This document shows positions 36,562-45,518 of a stretch of DNA of 64,000 nucleotides, piece after piece. This DNA is from JAGVSR01 sp963750715 (GTDB lineage Bacteria > Pseudomonadota > Alphaproteobacteria > Rhizobiales > Hyphomicrobiaceae). The position numbers and the translations under genes were made by a program. The notes under the pieces were generated by a model, which was given only the letters and a program-made list of their open reading frames with translations, searched no databases and was not told the DNA's origin. Every line of letters starts with the position of its first letter. Within the stretch, counting starts at the first letter, position 1. The stretch covers positions 44,825 to 108,824 of the forward strand of contig CAVVRP010000001.1 in the NCBI GenBank assembly GCA_963750715.1, given 5' to 3'.

Positions 36562-37038
36562 ATGACCACTATCAAAGACCCAGAGAACACGCTGCTCATC
36601 GAAACGAGCAAGGGCACCGTGACCATTGAACTGCGGCATGATCTGGCGCCCAAGCACGTCGAACGCATCAAGCAGCTGGCGCGTGAGAAGTTCTACGACG
36701 GCATCCCCTTTCACCGCGTGATCGAGGGCTTCATGGCGCAGACTGGCTGCCCGCAGGGTCGTGGCACCGGCGGATCGAAGTACTCCAACCTGCCGGCCGA
36801 ATTCAACGCCGAGCCGCACGTGCGCGGCGTCTGCTCGATGGCACGTTCGTCGATGCCCAACTCGGCCAACAGCCAGTTCTTCATCTGCTTCGACGACGCC
36901 TCGTTCCTCGACAAGCAATATACGGTCTGGGGTAAAGTCATCGCAGGCATGGACAATGTCGATAAGCTCGCGCGCGGCGAGCCGCCGCGCGCGCCCGACA
37001 AGATGATCAGCGTCCGCGTCGCCGCCGACGTCGCATGA
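36562..37038 (+). CDS. ppiB: Cytoplasmic cyclophilin-type peptidyl-prolyl isomerase
   Basis: 158 residues without a leader (MTTIKDPENTLLIETSKGTV). The core motifs FHRVIEGFMAQTGCPQGRGTG and SANSQFFICFDDASFLD are intact. It catalyses proline isomerisation in the cytoplasm. It follows its lipoprotein paralogue by 31 bases and overlaps the DUF423 gene by ATGA, so the three are likely one operon. Confidence 0.94.
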   Translation: MTTIKDPENTLLIETSKGTVTIELRHDLAPKHVERIKQLAREKFYDGIPFHRVIEGFMAQTGCPQGRGTGGSKYSNLPAEFNAEPHVRGVCSMARSSMPNSANSQFFICFDDASFLDKQYTVWGKVIAGMDNVDKLARGEPPRAPDKMISVRVAADVA

Positions 37039-37427
37039 GCGCGCCAATCCGGACAACGCAAGGTGATCTCGCGATCGCCGCGCTGGCGGGTCTCGCCGGC
37101 GCGTCGGGCGTGGGGCTGGCGTCCGTCGCGGCTCACGCGGTGCAAGAACCAGCGCTGGTGACGGCGGCGAACTTCCTCATCATGCATGCAGCGGCCGTGG
37201 TCGCTGTTACGGCCATGGCGGTGCGTTCTGCCGCTGCTGCCCCATGGTGGCGGGGCATGGCGGCCACGTTGTTGGCCGGTGTCGCATTGTTCTCCGGCGA
37301 CATCGCCATGCGCAAACTGGCAGGCTACGGGTTGCTCCCCATGGCAGCACCTGCCGGCGGCATCCTCATGATCGCCGGCTGGATCGGCATCGCTGTCGCG
37401 GCTATCGTGGATTGGCGCCGCGCGTAA
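37035..37427 (+). CDS. DUF423 small membrane protein
   Basis: 130 residues with four membrane helices. DUF423 features are GLAGASGVGLASVAAHAV near 20, the FLIMHAAAVVAV segment, and the C-terminal AAPAGGILMIAGWIGIAVAA. These inner-membrane proteins (YgdD-like) are widespread with no proven function. It is translationally coupled to ppiB. Confidence 0.85.
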   Translation: MSAPIRTTQGDLAIAALAGLAGASGVGLASVAAHAVQEPALVTAANFLIMHAAAVVAVTAMAVRSAAAAPWWRGMAATLLAGVALFSGDIAMRKLAGYGLLPMAAPAGGILMIAGWIGIAVAAIVDWRRA

Positions 37428-37452
37428 GCGCAACGCCATCCGATTTGCAGCC

Positions 37453-37533
37453 TTACTTGCCAGCCGGCTTCTTTGTGCCGGTGTCTTTCTTCGGTTTGCG
37501 TTTTTCCTTGGTCGAGCGCTGTTCTTTGCTCAT
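37453..37533 (-). CDS. 26-residue lysine-rich small protein
   Basis: ATG 37533 with a strong GGAGGATAAGCC ribosome site opens MSKEQRSTKEKRKPKKDTG and closes after KKPAGK at TAA 37453-37455. It is short, but the ribosome site and Lys/Lys-Pro composition match very small basic proteins seen in other Rhizobiales. Nine of 26 residues are Lys. It could bind nucleic acid or be a ribosome-associated peptide; that is speculation. It is convergent with the DUF423 gene. Confidence 0.6.
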   Translation of the reverse strand: MSKEQRSTKEKRKPKKDTGTKKPAGK

Positions 37534-37691
37534 GGCTTATCCTCCGTTGCGGTTGACGCCACGATCCGACAGTTCGCACATGCGCGCAAGTCCGCGTCCG
37601 GTGCAAAACTTGCGGGCCAGGGGGCTTAAATGCTACCGGCCTAGCTCGCGGCGGCCATCCGCCTCATGTTCCATCCCGTTCCTGCGGTTTC

Positions 37692-38777
37692 ATGCGCACC
37701 GATCTGTTCGATTTTGAGCTCCCTGAGGATCGCATTGCGCTCAATCCGGCAATCCCCCGCGACAGCGCTCGCTTGCTTGTGGTTGATCCCGGCAATCCCA
37801 GGATACCGCTGCAAGACGGCATCGTGCGCTATCTCCCGGCGTTCCTGCGTCCGGGTGACGCCCTGGTCCTGAACGATACCCGTGTCTTGCCAGCGGCCCT
37901 GACCGGGGTTCGCTTGCGCGGAGAACTGAGCTCGGAGGTATCGTTCAATCTGCTGAAGCGATCGGCTCCTGATCGTTGGACTGCGCTGGCGCGTCCGGCA
38001 AAGAAGCTCGTGGCCGGTGATCGCATAGTGTTTCCGAACGAAGCAGGTCCGGCACGTCTCGAAGCGATCATATCTGGCAAGGGTGAAGCGGGCGAGGTCG
38101 AGCTTGCTTTCGCCGTCTCGGGCGCGAATCTCGAGGCGGGCATAGCAGCGGTCGGCCAGATGCCGCTGCCGCCCTACATCGCCGGTCGACGGGCGCCGGG
38201 AGACGAGGATCGCGCCTCCTATCAGACGATCTACGCCGCGCATGACGGGTCGGTCGCCGCCCCGACGGCCGGGCTGCATTTCACCGATGACCTTTTCGCA
38301 GCGCTTGAAGTGCGTGGTATTTCCCGCCACTTCGTGACGCTGCATGTCGGCGCCGGGACGTTTCTTCCGGTCAAATCCAATGATACCGCGGATCACAAGA
38401 TGCACTCTGAGTCGGCCGTCATCACGTCGGAGACGGCTACGGCGCTGAACGAAACAAGGAAGCGAGGAGGGCGGATCGTGGCTGCCGGGACGACGTCGCT
38501 TCGCACGCTGGAGAGCGCTGCGGACGAGACAGGCGAGATACAACCCTGGTCGCGTGACACGTCGATCTTCATCACACCCGGATACCGGTTCAAGGCGGTC
38601 GATGTGCTGCTGACGAACTTCCATCTGCCGCGTTCGACGCTCTTCATGCTTGTCTCGGCGTTTTCGGGACTCGACACGATGCGCGCGGCCTATGCCCATG
38701 CTATCGCCAGCGGCTACCGCTTCTATTCCTACGGCGATGCCTGCCTGCTGTTCCGGGAGAGCACCAATGAGCCTTGA
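37692..38777 (+). CDS. queA: tRNA preQ1-34 S-adenosylmethionine ribosyltransferase-isomerase
   Basis: 361 residues with the QueA layout: MRTDLFDFELPEDRIALNPA at the start, HVGAGTFLPVKS near 220, the stretch GTTSLRTLESA and the end LLTNFHLPRSTLFMLVSAF. It attaches the ribosyl group of SAM to preQ1 in tRNA, the step after Tgt. It overlaps the next small gene by 11 bases, forming queA - small gene - tgt. Confidence 0.96.
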   Translation: MRTDLFDFELPEDRIALNPAIPRDSARLLVVDPGNPRIPLQDGIVRYLPAFLRPGDALVLNDTRVLPAALTGVRLRGELSSEVSFNLLKRSAPDRWTALARPAKKLVAGDRIVFPNEAGPARLEAIISGKGEAGEVELAFAVSGANLEAGIAAVGQMPLPPYIAGRRAPGDEDRASYQTIYAAHDGSVAAPTAGLHFTDDLFAALEVRGISRHFVTLHVGAGTFLPVKSNDTADHKMHSESAVITSETATALNETRKRGGRIVAAGTTSLRTLESAADETGEIQPWSRDTSIFITPGYRFKAVDVLLTNFHLPRSTLFMLVSAFSGLDTMRAAYAHAIASGYRFYSYGDACLLFRESTNEP

Positions 38778-39042
38778 TGACGACCTCGCCGCGATGGACC
38801 GTGAAGGACTGCTGGAAGAGGTCAAGAAGCTGCGCGCAGGTATCCGCCGTCATCGGGATGCCTCGGGTCACGATCTGTGCTGGTACCATCCGCAACTGTG
38901 GTCGCTGCTGCCCGATAAGATCGATCCCGCGATCGCTGTTCCGCCTTGGGAGAAGTTCATGCGCGGGTGTATCCGATACCGGCAGTCGCTGGACGAACAG
39001 GCAGCCGGTGCTCCCGCGGACCACAAGGATTTCAATGGCTGA
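38767..39042 (+). CDS. 91-residue conserved-context hypothetical protein
   Basis: ATG 38767 overlaps the queA stop, and its stop overlaps the tgt start (39035), so it is translationally locked into the queuosine operon. It is soluble and acidic with HDLCWYHPQLWSLLPD in the middle and a predicted helical N-terminus MSLDDDLAAMDREGLLEEVK. No domain recognised. The tight overlaps argue for expression with the tRNA-modifying enzymes. Confidence 0.7.
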   Translation: MSLDDDLAAMDREGLLEEVKKLRAGIRRHRDASGHDLCWYHPQLWSLLPDKIDPAIAVPPWEKFMRGCIRYRQSLDEQAAGAPADHKDFNG

Positions 39043-40183
39043 GGCGTTCCATTTCAATCTGAAATCCCGCGACGGAGAAGCTCGCCTCGGCGAGATCGTG
39101 ACGCCTCGCGGCGTTATCCGTACGCCGGCGTTCATGCCCGTCGGCACGGTCGCGACGGTCAAGGCCCTGTATCCCGAGCAGGTGCGCGAGGCAGGCGCCG
39201 AAATTATCCTCGGCAACACCTACCATCTGATGCTGCGGCCGGGCGCGGAGCGAGTCGCGCGGCTCGGCGGCTTGCATGCCTTCATGCGCTGGCACGGTCC
39301 GATCCTGACCGACAGCGGCGGTTTCCAGGTGATGAGCCTGTCGAAGATCCGCAAAATCACCGAGGAGGGCGCGCAGTTCCACTCGCACATCGACGGGTCG
39401 CGCCACATACTTTCGCCCGAACGGTCGATCGAGATCCAGTGCCTGCTTGGTTCCGACATCCAGATGCAGTTCGACGAGTGCATCGAACTTCCCGCTGAGC
39501 GCCGCGAAGTCGAGCGCGCCATGGACTTGAGCCTGCGCTGGGCGGAGCGCTCGAAGCGCGCATTCGAAGCGCAGCGGGCTGCTGGCCTCGCGGGGCCAGG
39601 GCAGGCGTTGTTCGCGATCGTGCAGGGCGGCGTCGACGCCGAGCTGCGGCAGCGGTCAGCCCGTGAACTCGTGCAGATGAATTTTCCTGGCTATGCCGTC
39701 GGCGGCCTCGCGGTTGGCGAGGGCCACGATGCGATGGTCGCCACGCTGGAGGATACGTTGCCGCATCTGCCGGCCGACCGGCCGCGGTACCTCATGGGTG
39801 TCGGCACGCCGATCGACCTGATCGAGAGCGTGGCGCGCGGCATCGACATGTTCGACTGCGTGTTGCCGACCCGCAATGGGCGACACGGCATGGCATTCAC
39901 GTGGCTCGGAAAGGTGAACCTGCACAACGCCCGGCACGCGGAGGACCTGTCACCGCTCGATGCACAAAGCTCGTGCCCTGCGGCGCGCGACTACTCGCGG
40001 GCGTATCTGCATCACCTGGTGAAGTCGGGGGAGTATCTGGGCGCAATGGTTCTGTCGTTGGTGAACACGTGCTTCTATCAGGATCTGATGGCAGCCATGC
40101 GCCAATCAATCGCCGAACGACGCTTCGCGGCGTGGCGGGAGAAGACCAAGGCCCGGCTGACCGGTTCGCTGCAACAGGCTTGA
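39035..40183 (+). CDS. tgt: Queuine/preQ1 tRNA-ribosyltransferase with most zinc ligands lost
   Basis: 382 residues with an intact TIM-barrel active site: GNTYHLMLRPG, LTDSGGFQVMSLS with the catalytic Asp, GGLAVGEGHDAM and DCVLPTRNGRHGMAFT. The enzyme swaps guanine 34 for preQ1 in tRNA. The zinc site is degenerate. Where other Tgt proteins have CxCxxC...H, this reads SSCPAARDYSRAYLHHL and later SLVNTCFYQDLM. Two of three cysteines and the histidine are replaced (S, A, V). The fold may be held without zinc. Confidence 0.93.
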   Translation: MAEAFHFNLKSRDGEARLGEIVTPRGVIRTPAFMPVGTVATVKALYPEQVREAGAEIILGNTYHLMLRPGAERVARLGGLHAFMRWHGPILTDSGGFQVMSLSKIRKITEEGAQFHSHIDGSRHILSPERSIEIQCLLGSDIQMQFDECIELPAERREVERAMDLSLRWAERSKRAFEAQRAAGLAGPGQALFAIVQGGVDAELRQRSARELVQMNFPGYAVGGLAVGEGHDAMVATLEDTLPHLPADRPRYLMGVGTPIDLIESVARGIDMFDCVLPTRNGRHGMAFTWLGKVNLHNARHAEDLSPLDAQSSCPAARDYSRAYLHHLVKSGEYLGAMVLSLVNTCFYQDLMAAMRQSIAERRFAAWREKTKARLTGSLQQA

Positions 40184-40186
40184 GGC

Positions 40187-40940
40187 TCAGCAGCCCCGTG
40201 CCGCGACGCCTTCGGCGTCAAAGACATGACCGGTGAGCTGACGACCCTTTTTGCTGGCCAGATACATCGTCAATTCGGCGATGTCGGGTTCGCTGGTCAG
40301 GCAGGCGCCGCTCGCCGCATCGAACACGGTCGATTTTGGACCGACGGCGTTGACGCGGACGGCATCACCGGCGATCGCCTGAGCCTCCCCGCGTGTCATT
40401 GCGGCAAGAGTTCGAGCGCACCACGCCGGCGACCGCTGCCTGGGTGGCGTTGGCGGGGGCCGGCATGAGGACTACATTGAGGATGGAGCCCTCCGTCCAG
40501 GTCAACCGCATGCGATTTCCCGCGACGCGCGTTATGAGCGTGGCGGCAAGAAGCTTATCGGAGACGAGGTCTTCGATATCGCGTTCGCTTTCGCGGCCAG
40601 CGCAGTCGTCCGCCGTGATGGCGATGAGATTGACCACGCAATCAAAGTTGCCGGCCTGGGCGACGGCGTTCTGCGTGAAGCGAACGGCATCGTCGGCGGA
40701 TGCGAACGGCTCGTTGAACAGGACGACGCTGGAGGCCGACTGCGTGAGGACTGCGGCGAGTTCGGTGATCTCGGGAGAGTTCTCAGGCGACTGAATGACG
40801 AGGTTCGCCTTGCGGTCCGCGAACGCGCGGGCTAGGTCGACACCACCCCCTGATGTCAGCCCTATTATGAGGACGCGAGCGCCAGCAAGCTCGGGATAAA
40901 CGCTACGAGAGGAATCGGCTGCTACGACGCTCATGAACAT
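40187..40940 (-). pseudogene. Short-chain dehydrogenase (SDR) gene with one frameshift
   Basis: The N-terminal part (ATG 40940) has a Rossmann start ELAGARVLIIGLTSGGGVDLA and NFDCVVNLIAI. It then leaves frame after AVAGVVRS. Removing one A at 40411-40412 joins it to TLAAMTRGEAQAIAGDAVRV and on to SEPDIAELTMYLASKKGRQL, a normal SDR end with stop at 40187. The catalytic Tyr-x3-Lys is not evident, so even the repaired protein may be an atypical SDR. One base insertion or a sequencing error is the simplest cause. It is convergent with tgt, 4 bases away. Confidence 0.7.
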
Positions 40941-41381
40941 CGGGGCTTGTCTCCAACAATACGCCGGACTTCAGATACCGCCCGACGTCACGATACCACG
41001 CCGATTCGGCTAACGACATCTAAACGGCGCTCTGATTCTGGTTGGCTCGGGACGAGGGCATGTCCAAATCGCGGCGCAGCCCGGCCGTGGCGAGTCAACT
41101 GCTTGACCGCAATTAGTTACGGCTTTGGAATCACGGCCGAATAACAGGTTTCGAATTGCTTGCATGCGGTCTGTTGTGTTACTCCCGGTCGCTGCGCAAA
41201 GCCTGGGGAAAACTTCTGGCATCTGCTCAAGGGTGGCGATGCAATCGGGCAACGCTGTGTGGCCGAGCGCATGCCGAGGCCGGAAATCATGGTGATAGCG
41301 AGGGGCGTGAGATTGCGGCAGCGCGTTAGAGCCCAACAATGGTCTGATCGATTCGTCTTTTCGTTTCAGGGATATTGGCAA
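40941..41381. other. Intergenic stretch before the EAL-domain gene
   Basis: About 440 bases with no gene that I can support; frames here lack start sites and domains. It presumably contains the promoter of the EAL gene. Confidence 0.5.
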
Positions 41382-43196
41382 ATGACTGGGCGCTCTCGGA
41401 CAGGCAATGCTCCCTTGCGGGAATTGAAGCAGGCTCCCAACGAGCAGGCTGATGCCCTGGTGCTGGTTTCAAAGGCAGTCGTGGCGACAGCGATCGGCGT
41501 CGGGATATGGCGGCAGTTCGGCTTGCCGCCCGCCCTCGCGGCCCTCGTCGGGCTGTCGCTGTTTGCCGGCCTAGTCGGCCTCTTCGTTATGCGGAGCGGA
41601 TCGCGCAGGGAGCAACTTCTGGCTTCGCAGATCGATCGCCTGAAGGGGGAGGCAGGACGCGCGGCAACGACCGTTTCGAAGATCGCGCCGCCTGTTGCCG
41701 AACAATCGCCGCCGCTGCAGGCCGAGTCGTCGCCGCAGCCCTCTGTGCCGCCGAACGCCGGTCCGCGAGCCGCTTCCCCAAGCGCGCCCCGGCATCCGGA
41801 GTCGCAGCTATCTAACTCTCCGGGGCGCGTACCGCCGACAGTGCGCGTTCCCATTCCTATACCGGTGTTTGCCGACCCTGAACTGATGGCGCCGCCGGCC
41901 CCACGTCCGCCCGATCCGGCGTCAGTTCCAGCGGAACTCTTCGCTGACGGCGCTCATTTCAATGGGGTACCCGAACTGCCAAGAGAAGCCGCCGAAACGA
42001 CCCTCATGCAGCCTTACTGGTCGTTCCGCCCGACCGAACCGCACGTTTCGGCGCCTACGCCCGGTGTTGACGCCATGGAACCGTGGCACCTTTCTGCCGA
42101 CCCGGCGTTCGGTCCGACGCCGCCGCTGAATGAAGTCATGCTTCCGGCGCCGTCTCCGCGTGATGCGGAGGTGGAGATGATCCAGGGCCTGATCAAGAAG
42201 ATGGCCGACGAGGTCAATGCCGCCGAAGCGCAGCAGCGGGCCGGGGAGAAGGCCGGCGTGGCGGGGGACCGCGACGCCGACGATCGGCTGATCGGGGCAT
42301 CGCTCGACGCGCTGCGGTTTACGGTCGATGCGATGCGGACATCCCACCGGACGGTACCCGTCAAGCCGGAGGCCCAGCAACGGGTCGAGCCCTCCTTCTC
42401 GTCTGCGCCCGAAGCCGCCCCCCGGTCGCCCCGAGCCACGGCGCTCGCCGAGGCGATTTCCACCGGCAACGTCGATGTGTTCCTCGACCCGATCATGGCG
42501 CTCGGCGAAAAATCTGCGCGTCACTATGAGGTGTCCATTCGGGTCCGTGGGCAGGATGGTCGTGAGATCGCTGGCGACGGCATGGAAATCGAACTGAGAG
42601 GTTCTGGCTTGCTGCCGCTGGTAGACGAGGCGCGGATTGCGCGCGCTTCGATCATTGCCGGCCGGCTTTCCGAGCGCGGCAAGAACGGATCGCTGTTCTC
42701 GAGCACGAGCGGCGAGACGCTGGCGGATAGCCGCTTCATGGCGACCGCTGGCGCCGATCTGCGGCGGCAACCGGCCCAGGCCCGCCATCTGGTTCTGACG
42801 TTCTCGCAGCACGATATTCGCCACCTCGCGCCAGCCCAGTGGCGCGGTCTCACCGAGTTGCAGGATCTCGGCCTGCGGTTCGCTCTCGACGGTGTGACGA
42901 ACCTCGACATGGACTTCGGGGCCCTCGCGGGCGCCGGTTTCGGCTTCGTCAAACTGCGTGCGGATGTTTTCCTTGACGGGCTGCCATCGTCCGGCGGCAC
43001 CATTCCAGCGAGCGACATCTGCCGCCACCTGGCCGGAGCCGGCATGGCGCTGATCGTGGAGGACATCGACGATGAGGCAAAACTGGCGCGCATATTCGGA
43101 TTTGGCGTGGCGCTTGGCCAAGGTTCGCTGTTTGGCGGCCGCCGTCCGGTCAAGGCGGAGGCCGTTGCGGTGGATCGCGGTCAGGCAGCCGCTTGA
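41382..43196 (+). CDS. Membrane-anchored degenerate EAL-domain protein
   Basis: 604 residues from ATG 41382. Two N-terminal membrane helices (about 25-68, GLPPALAALVGLSLFAGLVG), a long Pro/Ala-rich linker, then an EAL domain (about 345-600) starting AISTGNVDVFLDPIMALGE. The EAL signature reads YEVSIRV and the metal-binding DDFGTG segment is DGVTNLDM, so cyclic-di-GMP hydrolysis is doubtful. The closing QGSLFGGRRP is conserved. Architecture recalls TipF, a cyclic-di-GMP receptor in Caulobacter flagellar assembly; that similarity is an inference. Confidence 0.82.
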   Translation: MTGRSRTGNAPLRELKQAPNEQADALVLVSKAVVATAIGVGIWRQFGLPPALAALVGLSLFAGLVGLFVMRSGSRREQLLASQIDRLKGEAGRAATTVSKIAPPVAEQSPPLQAESSPQPSVPPNAGPRAASPSAPRHPESQLSNSPGRVPPTVRVPIPIPVFADPELMAPPAPRPPDPASVPAELFADGAHFNGVPELPREAAETTLMQPYWSFRPTEPHVSAPTPGVDAMEPWHLSADPAFGPTPPLNEVMLPAPSPRDAEVEMIQGLIKKMADEVNAAEAQQRAGEKAGVAGDRDADDRLIGASLDALRFTVDAMRTSHRTVPVKPEAQQRVEPSFSSAPEAAPRSPRATALAEAISTGNVDVFLDPIMALGEKSARHYEVSIRVRGQDGREIAGDGMEIELRGSGLLPLVDEARIARASIIAGRLSERGKNGSLFSSTSGETLADSRFMATAGADLRRQPAQARHLVLTFSQHDIRHLAPAQWRGLTELQDLGLRFALDGVTNLDMDFGALAGAGFGFVKLRADVFLDGLPSSGGTIPASDICRHLAGAGMALIVEDIDDEAKLARIFGFGVALGQGSLFGGRRPVKAEAVAVDRGQAAA

Positions 43197-43227
43197 TGGC
43201 CCGCGCCGCTGGGGGTAGGCAGGCGGC

Positions 43228-44094
43228 ATGATCCTGCCCGCCGGCCTCAGCCCCATTCCAATCGTCACGTCCATCGCGCCGTTCGCAGGGAGCCGCGCGG
43301 CGTGGCTTGCCGACGTCTGGGGCGTAATGCACAACGGCGTGGCGCCATTCACGAGCGCTGTGGACGCATGCCGGCACTTTCGAAAAAGTGGCGGCCTTGT
43401 TCTACTGCTGTCCAATGCGCCCCGTCCTGGTACCAGCGTGGCCGAGCAACTCGACCGCATCGGCATTGCCAGAGACAGTTACGACGCCATTGTTTCCTCG
43501 GGTGACGCTGCACGTTCCTTCATCGCCGAACTCGGACCGTGTCCGCTCTTCCACCTTGGTCCGGCGCGGGACCGGCCGATCTTTGCAGGGCTGCACGTGT
43601 CGTATGCTGACGCGGCGGGGGCCGAGGCGATCGTTTGCACGGGGCTCTTCGACGACGAGACTGAAACGCCCGAGACGTACACAGCGATGCTGGCGGACCT
43701 TGCCGCGCGCAAGATCCCGATGATCTGCGCCAATCCGGATCTTACGGTGGAGCGGGGTGGTCGCCTCATCTATTGTGCCGGCGCGCTGGCAGCAGCTTAC
43801 GAACACCTTGGAGGCGGCGTGCGCTATGCCGGCAAACCTTATCTGCCGGTCTATGATATGGCCTTCCAACGGCTGGCCCAGTTGAATGGCCGTCCCCTGA
43901 GGCGCAGCGAGATCCTCGCCATCGGCGACGGCGTGCGAACCGATATTGAAGGTGCGGCGGCGGCGGGCGTCGATAGTGTCTATGTCGCCAGCCCCGTGCA
44001 TCTAGACGCGGGTCTTACCCCGGCCGCCCTCGACGGGCTGTTCCCCGAGCCGCCGCTACGTCCCATCGCCGCCATGCCGTATCTCGCCTGGTAG
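43228..44094 (+). CDS. HAD-IIA family hydrolase (TIGR01459-like)
   Basis: 288 residues. Motif I WLADVWGVMHNG near 28, motif II LLLLSNAPRPG near 58, and motif III AIGDGVRTDIEGAAAAGVDS near 230 define a class IIA HAD phosphatase of the NagD/4-nitrophenylphosphatase group. The alphaproteobacterial TIGR01459 subfamily has no proven substrate. It starts 31 bases after the EAL gene, same strand. Confidence 0.9.
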   Translation: MILPAGLSPIPIVTSIAPFAGSRAAWLADVWGVMHNGVAPFTSAVDACRHFRKSGGLVLLLSNAPRPGTSVAEQLDRIGIARDSYDAIVSSGDAARSFIAELGPCPLFHLGPARDRPIFAGLHVSYADAAGAEAIVCTGLFDDETETPETYTAMLADLAARKIPMICANPDLTVERGGRLIYCAGALAAAYEHLGGGVRYAGKPYLPVYDMAFQRLAQLNGRPLRRSEILAIGDGVRTDIEGAAAAGVDSVYVASPVHLDAGLTPAALDGLFPEPPLRPIAAMPYLAW

Positions 44095-44589
44095 GCGACG
44101 GGTCAGGTGGGGCGGGAGCAAAGTGGCGCTCAAGATCCTTTCTGCTTCACGACCTCGACGGGTCCGTGATTGTCGCAATGGTTGCCATGCGGATGATGCA
44201 GGTGTCCATCGACGAGGTAATCGACGTGGTCCCCGTGCGGCACCGGTTCATGGCCGCAGCCGAGACCATGAACGTGATCCGCGGCATGGCCAGCGACATG
44301 TTCGGGGGTGCAACCATCGGGATTCTTCGGCGTTACCTCGCTGTGTGCTCATCGACGTGATCGCCATGCGTGTGGTGGAGTTGTCCGTCGTATAATGCAT
44401 AATTGCTTGATGGCGGTATGGCCGCATCCTTCCCCATGTTGATGCGCCTGGTTGTAGCGATGGGGATGTTTGCAAGTCGACATTGAAGCTTGAGCGCGAT
44501 GGGAGCACGGCCACAGTTAAGGCATGCCCATATTTGGAATAGATCACAAAATCTGGCGCGGTGTGATTTTATAACCAGGATGCTGATGA
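44095..44589. other. Gene-poor gap; possible spurious or decayed ORF
   Basis: On the plus strand, two frames give MRMMQVSIDEVIDVVPVRH and then VLIDVIAMRVVELSVV. They look like repeats of one motif broken by a frame change near 44345. Similar short repeats are found in predicted proteins of other Rhizobiales, but they may be complements of His/Asp-rich sequence rather than genes. No gene is supported. Confidence 0.3.
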
Positions 44590-45507
44590 ATGAGCTGGCA
44601 ACCCACTGAAGATCCACGGTCCGGCGATGCGCGATCGTGCGATTCGATCGAGCAGGTCATCGTGCCGCGCGCCCGCGACCTTGGCGGTTTCGAGGTGCGC
44701 CGCGCGCTCCCCGCCGCCGGGAAGCAGATGATTGGCCCATTCATCTTTTTCGACCAGATGGGTCCGACCGAGTTCCTGCTGGGGCAGGGTGTCGATGTAC
44801 GTCCACATCCCCACATCGGGCTGGCGACCGTCACCTACCTGTTCGACGGCGAGATCATGCATCGCGACAGCCTGGGCACGCAGCTTGCCATCACGCCCGG
44901 CGAGCTGAACCTCATGACCGCCGGGCGGGGCATCGTTCACTCGGAGCGTACACCGGCCGAGCAGCGCGCGAAGGGCCCTAAACTGTTCGGGATTCAAGCC
45001 TGGGCCGCGCTGCCGAAGTCGAACGAGGAGCAGGCACCCGCATTCGTGCATCACGCCGAACAGGAGCTGCCGCGCATCGACGGCGAGGGCAAGCGAGTTC
45101 GCGTCATCATGGGGGATCTTTACGGCGAGCGCTCGCCCGCGGCGTTTCCACATGCGTGCTTCTATGCCGAGGCCGTCTTGGCGCCGGGCGCTGTGCTGCC
45201 TCTCGATGCCGAGTACGAGGAGCGCGGCGTTTACATCGTTTCGGGCGAGATCGACGTCGCGGGGCAGATTTTCGGACCCGGCCGGCTGCTCGTCTTTAAG
45301 CCTGGCGACCGCATCTCGATCCTGGCGGCTGCGCAGGCGCGGCTTATGCTGGTCGGCGGTGAGCCGATGGACGGTCCGCGCCACATCTGGTGGAACTTCG
45401 TGTCGTCGTCCAAGGAGCGCATAGATCAGGCCAAGGCGGACTGGAAGCAGAAGCGGTTCGACACCGTTCCCGGCGACCCGACAGACTTCATTCCGCTGCC
45501 CGACTGA
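44590..45507 (+). CDS. Pirin family protein
   Basis: 305 residues, double cupin. Metal ligands H73 and H75 (RPHPHIGLAT) and H117 with E119 (GRGIVHSER) match the pirin Fe site. Bacterial pirins include quercetinases and redox-responsive regulators; which one applies here cannot be told. It stands alone on the plus strand and is convergent with the sulfurtransferase gene, 11 bases from its stop. Confidence 0.92.
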   Translation: MSWQPTEDPRSGDARSCDSIEQVIVPRARDLGGFEVRRALPAAGKQMIGPFIFFDQMGPTEFLLGQGVDVRPHPHIGLATVTYLFDGEIMHRDSLGTQLAITPGELNLMTAGRGIVHSERTPAEQRAKGPKLFGIQAWAALPKSNEEQAPAFVHHAEQELPRIDGEGKRVRVIMGDLYGERSPAAFPHACFYAEAVLAPGAVLPLDAEYEERGVYIVSGEIDVAGQIFGPGRLLVFKPGDRISILAAAQARLMLVGGEPMDGPRHIWWNFVSSSKERIDQAKADWKQKRFDTVPGDPTDFIPLPD

Positions 45508-45518
45508 CTGGCCGGCAG

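Noticed and set aside
41922..43466. 514-codon open frame on the minus strand
   Set aside because: It is a shadow of the EAL-domain gene; Arg/His/Gly-rich with no domain.
44123..44395. Plus-strand ORFs with MRMMQVSIDEVIDVV-type repeats
   Set aside because: They need a frame change, and such repeats often arise opposite His/Asp-rich coding sequence; no firm gene.
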